From Microbacterium album (lineage in GTDB: Bacteria; Actinomycetota; Actinomycetes; Actinomycetales; Microbacteriaceae), in contig NZ_BMJY01000015.1 in NCBI RefSeq assembly GCF_014643695.1, positions 1 to 62,793 of the forward strand: DNA of 62,793 nt. Direction: 5' to 3'. The translations under genes and the position numbers were made by a program. Numbering within the stretch: position 1 is the stretch's first letter; each line of letters begins with the position of its first letter. The notes under the pieces were generated by a model, which was not told the origin of the DNA, made no database searches, and was given only the letters and a program-made list of their open reading frames with translations. Below, one piece after another: positions 35,546 through 45,101 of the stretch.

Positions 35546-36331
35546 ATGGACGAGGACCGACGGAACACGACGATCCGCACCCGCGTGGACGGCCGGGTCG
35601 GCTGGATCACCCTGGACCGGCCCGAGGCGCTCAACGCGCTCAACTCGGAGGTCGCGCGCGAGGTCGTCGCCGCGGCGCTCGCTTTCGACGCCGACGAGGG
35701 CATCGGCGCGATCGTGATCACCGGCTCGGACCGCGCGTTCGCCGCCGGGGCGGACATCAAGGCGATGGAGGGGCTCACGGGCCGTGATGTGGCGGTCGGG
35801 AACCACTTCCATGCGTGGCAGTCGTTCGCCGACGTCCGCACCCCCGTCATCGCCGCCGTCGCGGGCTACGCGCTCGGCGGCGGGTGCGAGCTGGCGATGA
35901 TGTGCGATGTCATCCTCGCCGCCGACACCGCCCGCTTCGGTCAGCCCGAGATCACGCTCGGCGTCATCCCCGGGATGGGCGGCACGCAGCGCCTCGTGCG
36001 CGCGGTGGGGTACTTCAAGGCCGCGGAGCTGGTGCTGTCAGGGCGGATCGTCGAGGCGGACGAGGCGGAGCGGATCGGCCTCGTCTCTCGCGTCGTGCCC
36101 GCCGAAGCGCTCCACGAGGAGGCCGCCGCGCTCGCCGCGGCGATCGCGTCCAAGCCGCTGCCCGCGCTCTACGCCGCCAAGGCCGCGCTCGACGCCGCGC
36201 TCGAGGCGCCGCTCGCCGAGGGCCTGCGCCTCGAGAAGCACCTCTTCGCCTCCCTCTTCGACACCGCCGACCAGAAGGAGGGCATGGCCGCCTTCCGCGA
36301 GAAGCGCGAACCCCGCTTCACGCACCGCTGA
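35546..36331 (+). CDS. Enoyl-CoA hydratase
   Basis: 261 residues, standard length. Crotonase landmarks: [13 protein letters not shown], the first oxyanion segment [10 protein letters not shown], the second [19 protein letters not shown], and [19 protein letters not shown], where the Glu in PEIT and the Glu in GGGCELAM are the two catalytic acids of true hydratases. It hydrates trans-2-enoyl-CoA in fatty-acid beta-oxidation. The C-terminal [14 protein letters not shown] is also standard. The ATG at 35546 has only a weak GAGGCGAGGTG upstream. It diverges from the nucleotidase gene and converges on cofE. Confidence 0.9.
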   Translation: MDEDRRNTTIRTRVDGRVGWITLDRPEALNALNSEVAREVVAAALAFDADEGIGAIVITGSDRAFAAGADIKAMEGLTGRDVAVGNHFHAWQSFADVRTPVIAAVAGYALGGGCELAMMCDVILAADTARFGQPEITLGVIPGMGGTQRLVRAVGYFKAAELVLSGRIVEADEAERIGLVSRVVPAEALHEEAAALAAAIASKPLPALYAAKAALDAALEAPLAEGLRLEKHLFASLFDTADQKEGMAAFREKREPRFTHR

Positions 36332-36385
36332 CGCCGGTGCGCCCGGGGGTCGGGTGGACGGCGCGTGCGCCCGGGGCCGGGGCGG

Positions 36386-37162
36386 TCAGCGGCTCGGCGG
36401 TGCGGCGGCGCGGCCCGCGGCGTAGCCCTCCGCGTAGGCCTCGTCGTAGCCGAGGCGGAACATGTCGCGCTCGCCGGTGCGGGGGATGGTGCGCGCGCCC
36501 GGAAGGCCGAGGTCGCCGACCAGGTCGGGCCGGCCTCGCACGACCGCGACGGGAAGCCCGGCCGCCTTGCCCTTCACGAGATCGGCGGCCGCGCACAGCT
36601 CGTCGGCGACGCACGGCAGCGTGACGGCGAGGGCGCGGCCCTGCGCGTCGGTCGAGCCGCGCAGATCGTCGAACACCCGCACGCCGCCCGCGCCGATCGC
36701 GTGGTCGGTCTGGCCGTCGCGCCATGCGCGGCCGAGCGTGTCCGACAGCAGCACCCCCACGCGGGCGCCGAGCCGGTCGCGCAGGCCCGCCGCGAGTTCC
36801 CGCGCGGACGCGTCGGGGTCGACCGGGAGGAGCAGCACGGTGCCCTCGGGGGTGTTGGAGGCGTCCACGCCCGCCGCGGCGGACACGATGCCGAGCCGGT
36901 TCTCGACGATCCGCGTGGTGTGGCCGGTCGGGGAGGTCCGGGTCGCGACCACGCGCACCGTCTCGCTCGTGATGGCGTCCTCCCGGTCGTCGGCGACGAC
37001 GAAGCGGTCCTCCGCCTTCGAGACGATCTTGCTCGTCACGACGAAGATGTCGCCGTCCCGCAGCGGTCGGTCGGATGCCGCCACCGCTGTCGCGATCACC
37101 TCGACCAGATCCGTGCCCGCCCCGATCTCGGGGATCCCGGCGAGTGCCCAGATCTGCAGCAT
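36386..37162 (-). CDS. cofE: Coenzyme F420-0:L-glutamate ligase (CofE / FbiB N-terminal domain)
   Basis: 258 residues. CofE landmarks: [27 protein letters not shown] (metal site), ESLI-like [17 protein letters not shown], and [21 protein letters not shown]. It adds glutamates to F420-0 with GTP, a late step of F420 synthesis. In mycobacteria the same domain is fused to a C-terminal FMN nitroreductase domain in FbiB; that domain is absent here, so this is a stand-alone CofE. The gene follows the GNAT gene by five bases and is probably co-transcribed with it. It is far from fbiC, so F420 synthesis genes are dispersed. Confidence 0.92.
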   Translation of the reverse strand: MLQIWALAGIPEIGAGTDLVEVIATAVAASDRPLRDGDIFVVTSKIVSKAEDRFVVADDREDAITSETVRVVATRTSPTGHTTRIVENRLGIVSAAAGVDASNTPEGTVLLLPVDPDASARELAAGLRDRLGARVGVLLSDTLGRAWRDGQTDHAIGAGGVRVFDDLRGSTDAQGRALAVTLPCVADELCAAADLVKGKAAGLPVAVVRGRPDLVGDLGLPGARTIPRTGERDMFRLGYDEAYAEGYAAGRAAAPPSR

Positions 37163-37167
37163 GCGGC

Positions 37168-37674
37168 TCAGCGCGAGTAGCGGACCTCGGTGATCGTCTC
37201 ACCGAGGAAGGGCTCGTCGCGCCGGCCGCCGTCCAGGCGGAACCCGCGCTTCTCGTAGAACGTGCGGGCGCCGGGGTACTTCTCGGCCAGCCACAGGTAC
37301 AGCGGCTCGCCGTCGTCGACCACGGCGTCGAACAGCGCGCGCCCGATGCCCTTGCGGTGCCAGCTGTCGAGCAGGTACACGAAGTACAGCTCGCGCGGGG
37401 CGGGCGCGTCCTGCTCCCGGGCCGGACCGGATGCGGCGAAGCCGACGATCTCGCCGTCCACCAGCGCCGCGGCATGGCGGTGCTCGGGTCCCTGTGAGGT
37501 GTAGTGCGTCCACAGCTCGGCCATGCGCCGGGGCGACACGTTCTCGAGCGAGGCGGCCGAGATGAGGCCGTCGTAGGTCTCGTGCCACACCTGGGCGTGG
37601 ACGCGGCCCATGGCCTCGGAGTCCACCTCCCGGATGGGGCGGATCAGCACGTCGGTGTGTGATGCGGGTGCCAT
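37168..37674 (-). CDS. GNAT-family N-acetyltransferase
   Basis: 168 residues. The acetyl-CoA binding motif A is [21 protein letters not shown] (Q/RxxGxG/A as RKGIGR), followed by motif [12 protein letters not shown]. The N-terminal [26 protein letters not shown] is typical of RimI-like small acetyltransferases. The acceptor (protein, amine or antibiotic) is unknown. TAGAGT lies six bases before the ATG at 37674. Its stop is five bases from the cofE start, so the two form an operon, although no functional link is known. Confidence 0.85.
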   Translation of the reverse strand: MAPASHTDVLIRPIREVDSEAMGRVHAQVWHETYDGLISAASLENVSPRRMAELWTHYTSQGPEHRHAAALVDGEIVGFAASGPAREQDAPAPRELYFVYLLDSWHRKGIGRALFDAVVDDGEPLYLWLAEKYPGARTFYEKRGFRLDGGRRDEPFLGETITEVRYSR

Positions 37675-37839
37675 GGCCAGACTCTACGCAGGGTCGCGAC
37701 GGACGGGAAATCGACGCCGCCGCGCGACGTCGACGTCGTGGCGGGCGCACCGAGTACGGGAGCGCGGCGGCGGCGCCGACTGTGGGGTCGCGACAACGGA
37801 TCGGGCCGATGGGCGCGGGATGTGCCAGGATCGGCGCTC

Positions 37840-38415
37840 GTGAACGTGCTGTGGCGAACCCTGCTCGTGATGCTGCGCGCCCGGCGGCTCCGCCGTCGTC
37901 AGGGCACACTTCCGATGACGGCCGTGGGCCGCATCCGGCTGACCACCCTGCCCACGGACATCGACATCCTCCGGCACATGAACAACGGCCGGTACCTGTC
38001 GCTGTTCGACCTCGGTCGCTGGGACCTCATGACGCGCACGGGGCTGATGGACATGATGCGTGAGCGGGGCTGGTACCCGGTCGTCGCCAACGAGACGATC
38101 ACGTTCCGCAAGTCGCTGAACCTCTGGCAGCGCTTCGAGGTGCAGACGCGGTGGATCGGGCACGACGACCGCGCTATCTACCTCGAGCACCGCGCGGTCG
38201 TGCGCGGCGAGGTGTACACGAGCGCGATCATCCGCGCCCGCGTGCTGCGCCGATCCCCCGGACCGGACGGATCGCGCACCGTGCCCCTGGAGGAGCTCTT
38301 CGCGGCCGTGGACCTGCCGGAGGAGCTGCCCGAGGTGCCCGCGTGGATGCACGCGTGGGCCGAGGGCGCGGCGCTGCCCTCCACCCGGCGGCCCGCACCG
38401 AGCGACTGGGACTGA
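37840..38415 (+). CDS. Hotdog-fold thioesterase-family protein
   Basis: 191 residues from GTG 37840; the longer upstream frame is Arg-rich and unlike the family. The signature DIDILRHMNNGRYLSLFDLGRWDLM places it with 4HBT/THEM6-like acyl-CoA thioesterases, the Asp/Asn-rich HMNNGRY segment being the active-site loop. ITFRKSLNLWQRFEVQT follows as the central beta strand. It probably hydrolyses acyl-CoA or a related thioester in the cytoplasm; the substrate is unknown. The N-terminal ~20 residues form a short amphipathic or membrane-associated helix. It converges on the DUF1990 gene with 13 bases between stops. Confidence 0.8.
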   Translation: MNVLWRTLLVMLRARRLRRRQGTLPMTAVGRIRLTTLPTDIDILRHMNNGRYLSLFDLGRWDLMTRTGLMDMMRERGWYPVVANETITFRKSLNLWQRFEVQTRWIGHDDRAIYLEHRAVVRGEVYTSAIIRARVLRRSPGPDGSRTVPLEELFAAVDLPEELPEVPAWMHAWAEGAALPSTRRPAPSDWD

Positions 38416-38428
38416 ACCGGTCCGACGC

Positions 38429-38965
38429 TCAGCGCGAGCGCGTGTCCCCCGCGACCAGGGCGCGCTCGTACCGCCGCGTGTAGACCTCCTGCAGGAGCCG
38501 GACGATCGGATACCCGGCCCACACGATGGCACTCGCCGGGCGGGAGAACGCCCGGATGCGCAGCCACACCGATCCGTCCGCATCCCGTTCCACGATGAAC
38601 GCCTCCTCGCCGCGCTCCGGGTGCCCCGGGAGCGTGCCGTAGGCGAAGCCCCGCGCGGCCGGCTCGTCGATCGTGTACACGACGCGGCAGGGTGCGTCGC
38701 GCGGCCACAGCCCGATGCGCAGCACCGCGACGTCACCCGTCCGCAGGGGCCCGCCGTCGTCACGAGGCGCGCGCACCCGGATGCCGGCGCGTCGCTGCAG
38801 CGCCCACCTCAGCACCTGGTCGCCCGCGTCGCGCCAGAGGGGGTCGCCCGAGCCGAGGCGCACGCGCCGGTCGATCGGGCGGTAGCCGCGCGGCGGTCGG
38901 CGCAGCAGGTCGGACCGGCGCGTCGCGCCGATCGCGTCGTACGTGAGACCGCTCTGGCCCGGCAT
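38429..38965 (-). CDS. DUF1990-family protein
   Basis: 178 residues. The conserved YGTLPGHPERGEEAFIVE block and the preceding FAYG, together with VWLRIRAFSRPASAIVWAGYPIVRLLQ, are diagnostic of DUF1990 (UPF0548), whose function is unknown. CAGGAT sits six bases before the ATG at 38965. No membrane segments are predicted. It diverges from putA across 66 bases. Confidence 0.85.
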   Translation of the reverse strand: MPGQSGLTYDAIGATRRSDLLRRPPRGYRPIDRRVRLGSGDPLWRDAGDQVLRWALQRRAGIRVRAPRDDGGPLRTGDVAVLRIGLWPRDAPCRVVYTIDEPAARGFAYGTLPGHPERGEEAFIVERDADGSVWLRIRAFSRPASAIVWAGYPIVRLLQEVYTRRYERALVAGDTRSR

Positions 38966-39031
38966 GGGTCCATCCTGCGGGATATCGGGTCGCGCCGCTC
39001 ACCCGTGGGGCCCGGTGCTTAGGCTGATCGC

Positions 39032-42000
39032 ATGGCTGCTCTCGACGATCCCGCCGGCGGATCCGAGCGCGCCCCGGCGCCCGGGCGCGCAGACGCCGAC
39101 GCCCTCGTGGTCGATGCCGTCGCCCTGGCCCAGCGCTGGATCGACGAGGCGGCGAGCGCCGAGGTGGATCCGGCCGCCGCACGCCTGGCCGGGGTCCTGG
39201 AGGACCCCCAGGGGCTGCCCTTCACGCTCGGTTTCATCGACCGCGTCGTGCGGCCCGAGAGCGTCACCGCCGCCGCGCAGGGGCTGAGCCGCGTCGCGCC
39301 GCTCGTCCCGGGCTTCCTGCCGTGGTACCTGCGGGGCGCCGTGCGCGCGGGCGGCGTGATCGGGCCCCTGCTGCCCGTGCCCGTCGTTCCTCTCGCGCGT
39401 CGCGTGCTGCGCGAGATGGTCGGTCACCTCGTGGCTGACGCGCGACCCGAGAAGCTGGGCCCCGCCATCGCACGCGTCCGCGAGAGCGGTGCGCGCCTCA
39501 ACCTGAACCTGCTCGGCGAGGCGGTGCTGGGCGAGCAGGAGGCCGGCCGTCGCCTCGCGGGCATCCGCGAGCTCGTGCTCCGCCCCGACGTGGACTACGT
39601 GTCGGTGAAGGTCTCCGCGATCGCGAGCCACCTGTCGATGTGGGCGTTCGACGAGACGGTCGAGCGCGTGGCCGAGCGACTCCTGCCCCTGTACCTCACC
39701 GCCGCCGAGCACGGCACGTTCCTCAACCTCGACATGGAGGAGTACCGGGACCTCGACCTGACGGTCGCCGTGTTCCGGCGCCTCCTCGACGACCCCCGCC
39801 TGCGCGGGTACCGCGCGGGGATCGTGCTGCAGGCCTACCTGCCCGATGCGCTGCCCACGCTCGACCAGCTCACGGAGTGGGCGACGGCCCGCGTGGACGC
39901 CGGCGGCGCGCCCATCAAGGTGCGGCTCGTGAAGGGCGCGAACCTGGCCATGGAGCGGGTCGACGCGGCTCTGCACGGCTGGTCGCTCGCCACGTACGAC
40001 TCCAAGCTCGACACGGACGCGAACTACCTCCGCTGCCTCGACCGCGCGCTGCGCGCGGAGCGCACGCGGGCCGTCCGCATCGGCGTGGCCGGCCACAACC
40101 TGTTCCACATCGCCTACGCGTGGCTCCTGGCCGGGGAGCGCGGCGTGCGCGCGGACGTCGACGTGGAGATGCTGCTCGGCATGGCGCAGGGCCAGGTCGC
40201 GGCGGTCTCCCGCGAGGTGGGGCCCGTGCTGCTGTACGTGCCGGTCGTGAGCCCCGACGAGTTCGACGTCGCGATCAGCTATCTCGCGCGGCGGCTCGAG
40301 GAGAGCGGATCGAGCGAGAACTTCCTGTCCGCCGCGTTCGGGATGGCGGGGGATCCCGCGCTGTTCGAGCGCGAGCGGGACCGCTTCGTCGCCGCCGCGC
40401 GCCGCTCGGCGGAGGCGTCGCTCGCCACGGGGCCCCGCCGCGCCCAGGACCGCACCGAGGCGCCGACGCCCGCCGAGATCGCGGCGGAGGCGGAGGACGG
40501 GGACCTGACCCAGCTCGTGCTCGACATCGCCCGCGGCTCCGAGGACGAGGGGCGAGGCGAGCCCGAGATCCGCGAGCTCGCGGACGCCGACTGGGTGGAG
40601 ACGGCCGTGTTCGCGCAGCGGGAGACGGGCCGCGCGGAGGGCGCGCCCGGCTTCCGGAACGAGCCCGACACGGATCCGGCGCTGCCTGCCAACCGCGTGT
40701 GGGCTCGGGACGTGCTCGCGCGCATCCCGGGCTCGACCGCCGGAGTGCAGACCGCCGCGGCGGCGCGCGTCTCCGACGGGGCCTCCCTCGACGCCGTCGT
40801 CGCGCGCGTGCGCGCGGCGGCCGCGGAGTGGGGAGCGCGCTCGGCGGCGGAGCGCGGCGAGGTCCTGCAGCGCGCGGCACGCTCCCTCGAGGCCCGGCGC
40901 GCGGAGCTGATCGAGGTGGCGGGCTCTGAGACCGGCAAGGTGCTGCCCGAGGCCGACACCGAGGTGAGCGAGGCGGTGGACTTCGCCGGGTACTACGCGG
41001 TCACGGCGCGCGAGCTGGACCGTGTGCCCGGAGCGGTGTTCGAGCCGGCGCGCGTGACGGTCGTGGCGCCACCGTGGAACTTCCCCATCGCGATCCCCGC
41101 CGGCGGCGCGCTGGCCGCGCTCGCCGCGGGATCGGGCGTGGTGTTCAAGCCCGCACCGCAGGCCCGTCGATGCGCCGCGGTCGTGGCTGAGGCGCTGTGG
41201 GATGCCGGCGTGCCACGGGACGTCCTCGCGCTCGTGGATCTCGACGAGGGCGAGCTCGGCCGCCGGCTGATCGCGCACGAGTCGGTCGACCGGGTGATCC
41301 TCACGGGGTCCTGGGAGACGGCCCGCCTGTTCCGCTCGTGGCGGCCGGATCTGCCGCTGCTGGCGGAGACGAGCGGCAAGAACGCCATGATCGTGATGCC
41401 ATCGGCCGATCTCGATCTCGCGGCGGCCGATCTCGTCAAGAGCGCGTTCGGTCACGCGGGCCAGAAGTGCTCGGCCGCCTCGCTCGCGATCCTCGTCGGA
41501 CCGGTGGCGGGGTCGAGGCGCTTCGCGCGGCAGCTCGCGGACGCGACGCGTTCGCTGCGCGTGGGACCGGCCGCGGACCCGCTGGCCGAGATCGGACCGC
41601 TGATCGAGAAGCCCTCCGGGAAGCTCGCGTGGGCCCTGACCACCCTCGACGAGGGTGAGTCCTGGCTCGTGCAGCCGAAAGAGCTGCGCGGGACGGGGTG
41701 GCTCGAGGAGGAAGGGCGGTTCTGGACGCCCGGCATCCGCACGGGCGTGCGACCGGGCTCGCGCTTCCACCGCGAGGAGTTCTTCGGGCCCGTGCTGGGC
41801 ATCATGCACGCGCCGTCGCTGGCGGCGGCGATCGAGCTGCAGAACGCCGTCGACTACGGGCTGACGGCGGGGCTGTACACGCAGGATCCGGAGGACCTGG
41901 CGCTCTGGCTCGACACGGTCGAGGCGGGCAACCTCTACGTCAACCGGGGCACGACCGGCGCGATCGTGCAGCGTCAGCCGTTCGGCGGATGGAAGCGGTC

Positions 42001-42814
42001 ATCCGTGGGGGCGGGCGCGAAGGCGGGCGGCCCGAACTACCTCGTGGGCCTGGGCTCGTGGCGGGCCACGTCGGGCGGCGCCGCGTCGAAGTCGTTGCAC
42101 CTGCGCGGGCTCGACACGCGCATCGTCGCGCTCATCGAGGCCGCGCAGCCCTCCCTGGCCTACGCGGAGTTCGAATGGCTGCGCCGCGCGGCCCTCTCCG
42201 ACGCGATCGTGTGGGATCGCGAGTTCGGGCGCGTCAAGGATGTCTCGCAGCTGGGCGTGGAACGCAACCTCTTCCGGTACCGGCCCGTGCCCGTCGCCGT
42301 GCGGGCGACGGCGGATGCGACGTGGCAGGCGGTGCTGCGCGTCGTGATCGCCGGCGTGCGCGCCGGCGGGGGCTTCACGCTGTCGGCGCCCGTGGGTCTT
42401 CCCCCGGCGGTGCGACGGACGCTCGGCGAGCTGGACATCCCCGTGTACGTCGAGACGGATGAGCAGTGGATCGAGCGCGTGGGCGGGAGCGCGCCGGCCG
42501 AGCCCGCGGGCGGATCGGCGGCGCCGTCCGCGGAGGCGGGGGAGGCCGCGTCGGGGCTCGAGGCGGTCGATGAGCTGTTGGGAACGCGCGCGCGGGTCAC
42601 GCGAGCGCGACTGATCGGCTCGCGCCCGGCCGTGGCGCGGCTGCACGCACTCCTGAGCGAGCGCGTCGACGGCGATCCGGATCTGGCGGTGTACGCCGGC
42701 GACGTCACGACGGCCGGCCGCCTGGAGCTGCTGCCGTTCCTGCGCGAGCAGGCCATCAGCATCACGGCCCACCGCTCCGGCACCCCCGACCCCTGGAGCG
42801 CCGAGGTCATCTGA
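39032..42814 (+). CDS. putA: Bifunctional proline dehydrogenase / L-glutamate-gamma-semialdehyde dehydrogenase
   Basis: 1260 residues. The N-terminal half is the FAD-dependent proline dehydrogenase barrel (LNLNLLGEAVLGEQEA, YVSVKVSAI, FLNLDMEEYRDL, IVLQAYLPDA, VRLVKGANLAMER, YRCLDRA-like). The C-terminal half is an NAD-dependent aldehyde dehydrogenase with catalytic Cys813 (GHAGQKCSA) and Glu779 (AETSGKN), ending with the FGGWKRS motif. About 200 further residues form the PutA C-terminal substrate-tunnel domain. Together they convert proline to glutamate. No N-terminal DNA-binding ribbon-helix-helix is present, so this PutA does not regulate itself. TAGGCT ends six bases before the ATG. The downstream TetR gene faces it. 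Confidence 0.95.
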   Translation: MAALDDPAGGSERAPAPGRADADALVVDAVALAQRWIDEAASAEVDPAAARLAGVLEDPQGLPFTLGFIDRVVRPESVTAAAQGLSRVAPLVPGFLPWYLRGAVRAGGVIGPLLPVPVVPLARRVLREMVGHLVADARPEKLGPAIARVRESGARLNLNLLGEAVLGEQEAGRRLAGIRELVLRPDVDYVSVKVSAIASHLSMWAFDETVERVAERLLPLYLTAAEHGTFLNLDMEEYRDLDLTVAVFRRLLDDPRLRGYRAGIVLQAYLPDALPTLDQLTEWATARVDAGGAPIKVRLVKGANLAMERVDAALHGWSLATYDSKLDTDANYLRCLDRALRAERTRAVRIGVAGHNLFHIAYAWLLAGERGVRADVDVEMLLGMAQGQVAAVSREVGPVLLYVPVVSPDEFDVAISYLARRLEESGSSENFLSAAFGMAGDPALFERERDRFVAAARRSAEASLATGPRRAQDRTEAPTPAEIAAEAEDGDLTQLVLDIARGSEDEGRGEPEIRELADADWVETAVFAQRETGRAEGAPGFRNEPDTDPALPANRVWARDVLARIPGSTAGVQTAAAARVSDGASLDAVVARVRAAAAEWGARSAAERGEVLQRAARSLEARRAELIEVAGSETGKVLPEADTEVSEAVDFAGYYAVTARELDRVPGAVFEPARVTVVAPPWNFPIAIPAGGALAALAAGSGVVFKPAPQARRCAAVVAEALWDAGVPRDVLALVDLDEGELGRRLIAHESVDRVILTGSWETARLFRSWRPDLPLLAETSGKNAMIVMPSADLDLAAADLVKSAFGHAGQKCSAASLAILVGPVAGSRRFARQLADATRSLRVGPAADPLAEIGPLIEKPSGKLAWALTTLDEGESWLVQPKELRGTGWLEEEGRFWTPGIRTGVRPGSRFHREEFFGPVLGIMHAPSLAAAIELQNAVDYGLTAGLYTQDPEDLALWLDTVEAGNLYVNRGTTGAIVQRQPFGGWKRSSVGAGAKAGGPNYLVGLGSWRATSGGAASKSLHLRGLDTRIVALIEAAQPSLAYAEFEWLRRAALSDAIVWDREFGRVKDVSQLGVERNLFRYRPVPVAVRATADATWQAVLRVVIAGVRAGGGFTLSAPVGLPPAVRRTLGELDIPVYVETDEQWIERVGGSAPAEPAGGSAAPSAEAGEAASGLEAVDELLGTRARVTRARLIGSRPAVARLHALLSERVDGDPDLAVYAGDVTTAGRLELLPFLREQAISITAHRSGTPDPWSAEVI

Positions 42815-42872
42815 CGTGCGGCGAATCCGCGCATCGACGCGGCGGGACGTCGCGAGCGGGTGGATGAGTGCG

Positions 42873-43472
42873 CTACTGCGCGATGGCAGTCATCGCGTGG
42901 GCGAGGAGCTCATCGATCGTGTCGGGCGTGCCGGGGACGCTCCATGCCGCGAGGGCGGCGTCCGCGCAGGAGAGCGCGGAGGAGATCAGCGCGTGCGGAC
43001 GTGGATCCGATCGGTCGTCGGGGTCGATCCGGAGTCTGCGGGAGACCTCGGGCCGAAGGAGCGGGGACCAGCGTGCGTGCTTGCCCAGGTGGGCGGCGGC
43101 CAGCGACGGAGCGCTGTCCATCAGCGTGATCACCTGGCGGGTCCGGTCGGGGTCTGAGGCGTAACCGCGGATGAGCGCTCCGAGCGCGTGCCGGAGGGAG
43201 TGCCACACCGGTTCCTCGTCGGGACGTTCTCGCAGCGCCTCGAGCAGCTCCAGGCCGATGGAGTCCACGTCTCCGAGCAGCGCGTCGTCCTTCGAGGCGA
43301 AGTAGCGAAAGAACGTCGTGCGCGAGATGTCCGCAGCGGCGCAGATCTGCTCCACGGTCGTGCCGTCGTAGCCGGCTTCCACGCACAGGTCCAGGGCGAT
43401 CTGGGAGATCTGGGCACGCATGGCCCGGCGCGCACGCTCACGCGCGCCACCCTGTCCGCTTTGTCGCACCAT
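42873..43472 (-). CDS. TetR-family transcriptional regulator
   Basis: 199 residues. The N-terminal HTH is ICAAADISRTTFFRYFASKDDAL after an Arg-rich arm, matching TetR regulators of small-molecule responses. The C-terminal ligand domain is not assignable. The ATG at 43472 is preceded by TACCAT with a six-base gap; an ATG 14 codons further upstream lies within the likely promoter. It diverges from the SDR gene across 71 bases, and regulator plus divergent oxidoreductase is the classic autoregulated TetR arrangement. The intergenic DNA holds ACTGT twice at 16-base spacing (reverse strand, 43489-43509), a candidate operator. Confidence 0.85.
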   Translation of the reverse strand: MVRQSGQGGARERARRAMRAQISQIALDLCVEAGYDGTTVEQICAAADISRTTFFRYFASKDDALLGDVDSIGLELLEALRERPDEEPVWHSLRHALGALIRGYASDPDRTRQVITLMDSAPSLAAAHLGKHARWSPLLRPEVSRRLRIDPDDRSDPRPHALISSALSCADAALAAWSVPGTPDTIDELLAHAMTAIAQ

Positions 43473-43543
43473 CGGATCATGGTACAACAGTCCGTACACG
43501 TTACAGTGTTTCATGATCGAGATAGAGTCCCACGGGAGTTGGC

Positions 43544-44377
43544 ATGACCGAGTCGAAGACCATCGTGATCACGGGCGCGAGCGACGGGATCGGGGCCGCG
43601 GCGGCCCGACGGCTGAGCAGCGACGGTCATCGCGTCGTCGTCGTCGGGCGCTCGCCTCAGAAGACCGCCGCCGTGGCGCGGGAGATCGGGGCCGATCACT
43701 TCCTCGCCGACTTCACCGAGCTCGAGCAGGTCCGGAGCCTCGCCGACGAACTGAAGGCCGCCTACCCCCGCATCGATGTGCTCGCCAACAACGCGGGTGG
43801 TGTCTTCGGCGACCCGACGAAGACCGTCGACGGGTTCGAGCGCACATTCCAGATCAACCACCTGGCGCCGTTCCTCCTCACGCGGCTGCTCATGGACACC
43901 CTCGTCGAGTCCCGCGCGAGCGTCATCCAGACCTCGAGCACCCTGCAGTTCGCGCGAGAGATCGACCTCGACGACCTCGACCACGACAAGAACTTCAGTC
44001 CCGTCCGGGCCTACACGGCCGCGAAGCTGGAGAACGTCCTGTTCACCACCGAGCTGCACCGCCGTTTCGGCGCCCGGGGGATCTCGGCAGCCTCGTTCTA
44101 CCCCGGCAATGTGGCCTCGAGCTTCGGCGCGCAGTCCGAGAGCACGCTCATGCGCTTCATCGCCACCAACCCGATCACGCGGCGCCTCATGCTCATCAGC
44201 CCGGACCGCGGAGCGGACACGCTCGTGTGGCTCGCCGAAGCCGAGCCTGGTCGCGACTGGGAGCCTGGCCGGTACTTCTCAAAGCGCAAGCCGATCACAC
44301 CGCAGAACCGCCAGGCCCTCGATGCTGACCTCGCGCGCCGATTCTGGGATCGATCCGAGCAGTTGCTCGGCCTCTGA
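43544..44377 (+). CDS. Short-chain dehydrogenase (retinol dehydrogenase-like)
   Basis: 277 residues. Cofactor motif TGASDGIGAAAARRL; NNAGG at residues 83-87; catalytic SSTLQFAREI with downstream YTAAKLEN (YxxxK). FQINHLAPFLLTRLL and the FYPGNVASSF block resemble retinol dehydrogenase/WW-oxidoreductase-type SDRs. It probably oxidises or reduces a hydrophobic alcohol or ketone with NADP(H). The start follows CGGGAG. It is divergently paired with the TetR regulator, which likely controls it. Confidence 0.85.
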   Translation: MTESKTIVITGASDGIGAAAARRLSSDGHRVVVVGRSPQKTAAVAREIGADHFLADFTELEQVRSLADELKAAYPRIDVLANNAGGVFGDPTKTVDGFERTFQINHLAPFLLTRLLMDTLVESRASVIQTSSTLQFAREIDLDDLDHDKNFSPVRAYTAAKLENVLFTTELHRRFGARGISAASFYPGNVASSFGAQSESTLMRFIATNPITRRLMLISPDRGADTLVWLAEAEPGRDWEPGRYFSKRKPITPQNRQALDADLARRFWDRSEQLLGL

Positions 44378-44384
44378 CACGCAG

Positions 44385-44405
44385 GCCGAGCCGTCGAGCC
44401 TCGGC
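44385..44405 (+). terminator. Short hairpin after the SDR gene
   Basis: GCCGAG and CTCGGC pair around a nine-base loop, seven bases beyond the stop. Weak but well placed before the next promoter. Confidence 0.4.
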
Positions 44406-44418
44406 TCTCGATTCTCGG

Positions 44419-44447
44419 TTGATAGTTTCTCTATCGATAGGCATACT
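44419..44447 (+). promoter_or_regulatory. Promoter with palindrome in the spacer, giving a leaderless MerR transcript
   Basis: TTGATA (44419-44424), a 17-base spacer and CATACT (44442-44447), then six bases to the ATG at 44454. The spacer holds the palindrome CTATCGATAG (44431-44440), and ACTATCGATA repeats its core across the -10. These are likely autoregulatory sites of the MerR protein encoded immediately downstream. Confidence 0.65.
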
Positions 44448-44453
44448 ATCGAT

Positions 44454-45101
44454 ATGCGCATCTCCGAGCTCAGCGACCGCACGGGCGTCAGCCCCGCCTC
44501 GATCAAGTACTACGCGCGCGAGGGCCTGTTGCCTGCGGGGGCGCGCACCGGATACAACTCGACGGAGTACGACGAGGCGCACGTCGCGAGGCTCCGGCTG
44601 ATCCGGGCGCTGATCGACACCGGGGGCCTCACGGTGGCCGCCGCCGCGCGAGTGATCGCGGCCATCGACGATCCCGACGTGCCCGTCGACTCTGTGCTCG
44701 GTGTGGCCCAGCGGGCCGTGCCGCGCGAGGTCGCGTCGCCCTCCGAGGACGCGCTCGAGCAGGTGCGCGCGGTGATGCGAGAACGAGGCTGGGCCACCGT
44801 TGCGGGCAACCCGGGGATCCCCCTCGCAGCCGCTGTGATCGACGACTTCGCGAAGACCGGGCGCACCGATGTGGCCGAGCTGGTGTCCCGCTACGCGGCC
44901 GCCGTGGATCTCGTCGCGGAGGCGGATCTCGATCTCGTCGCGGGCAGCGGGGACCGCGACCGGATGGCCGAGGCGGTCGTCGTGGGCATCGCGCTCGGCG
45001 ATGCCCTGCTGGCCGGGCTGCGACGGATCGCCCAGGAGTCCCTCTCGCACCGTCGCTATCGAGGCGGCGTCGTCCCCACTGACAGGAAAGAGCCCGCATG
45101 A
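44454..45101 (+). CDS. MerR-family transcriptional regulator
   Basis: 215 residues. N-terminal HTH MRISELSDRTGVSPASIKYYAREGLLP with wing TGYNSTEYDEAHVARLRLIRALI, followed by a dimerisation helix and an all-helical C-terminal domain resembling the TipAS/effector group of unknown ligand. No Cys-rich metal site is present, so it is probably not a metal sensor. The upstream open frame lies in the SDR gene. It overlaps the following membrane gene as ATGA, suggesting that the membrane protein is the principal target or partner. Confidence 0.85.
   Translation: MRISELSDRTGVSPASIKYYAREGLLPAGARTGYNSTEYDEAHVARLRLIRALIDTGGLTVAAAARVIAAIDDPDVPVDSVLGVAQRAVPREVASPSEDALEQVRAVMRERGWATVAGNPGIPLAAAVIDDFAKTGRTDVAELVSRYAAAVDLVAEADLDLVAGSGDRDRMAEAVVVGIALGDALLAGLRRIAQESLSHRRYRGGVVPTDRKEPA

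Noticed and set aside
31639..35850. 1403-residue version of the nucleotidase
   Set aside because: The clear signal peptide begins at 35382 with a ribosome site. The upstream extension is low complexity and lies in an alternate frame overlapping the enoyl-CoA hydratase gene.
36340..36385. Direct repeat GTGCGCCCGGGG between convergent genes
   Set aside because: Only two short, very GC-rich copies, likely by chance; no hairpin of note.
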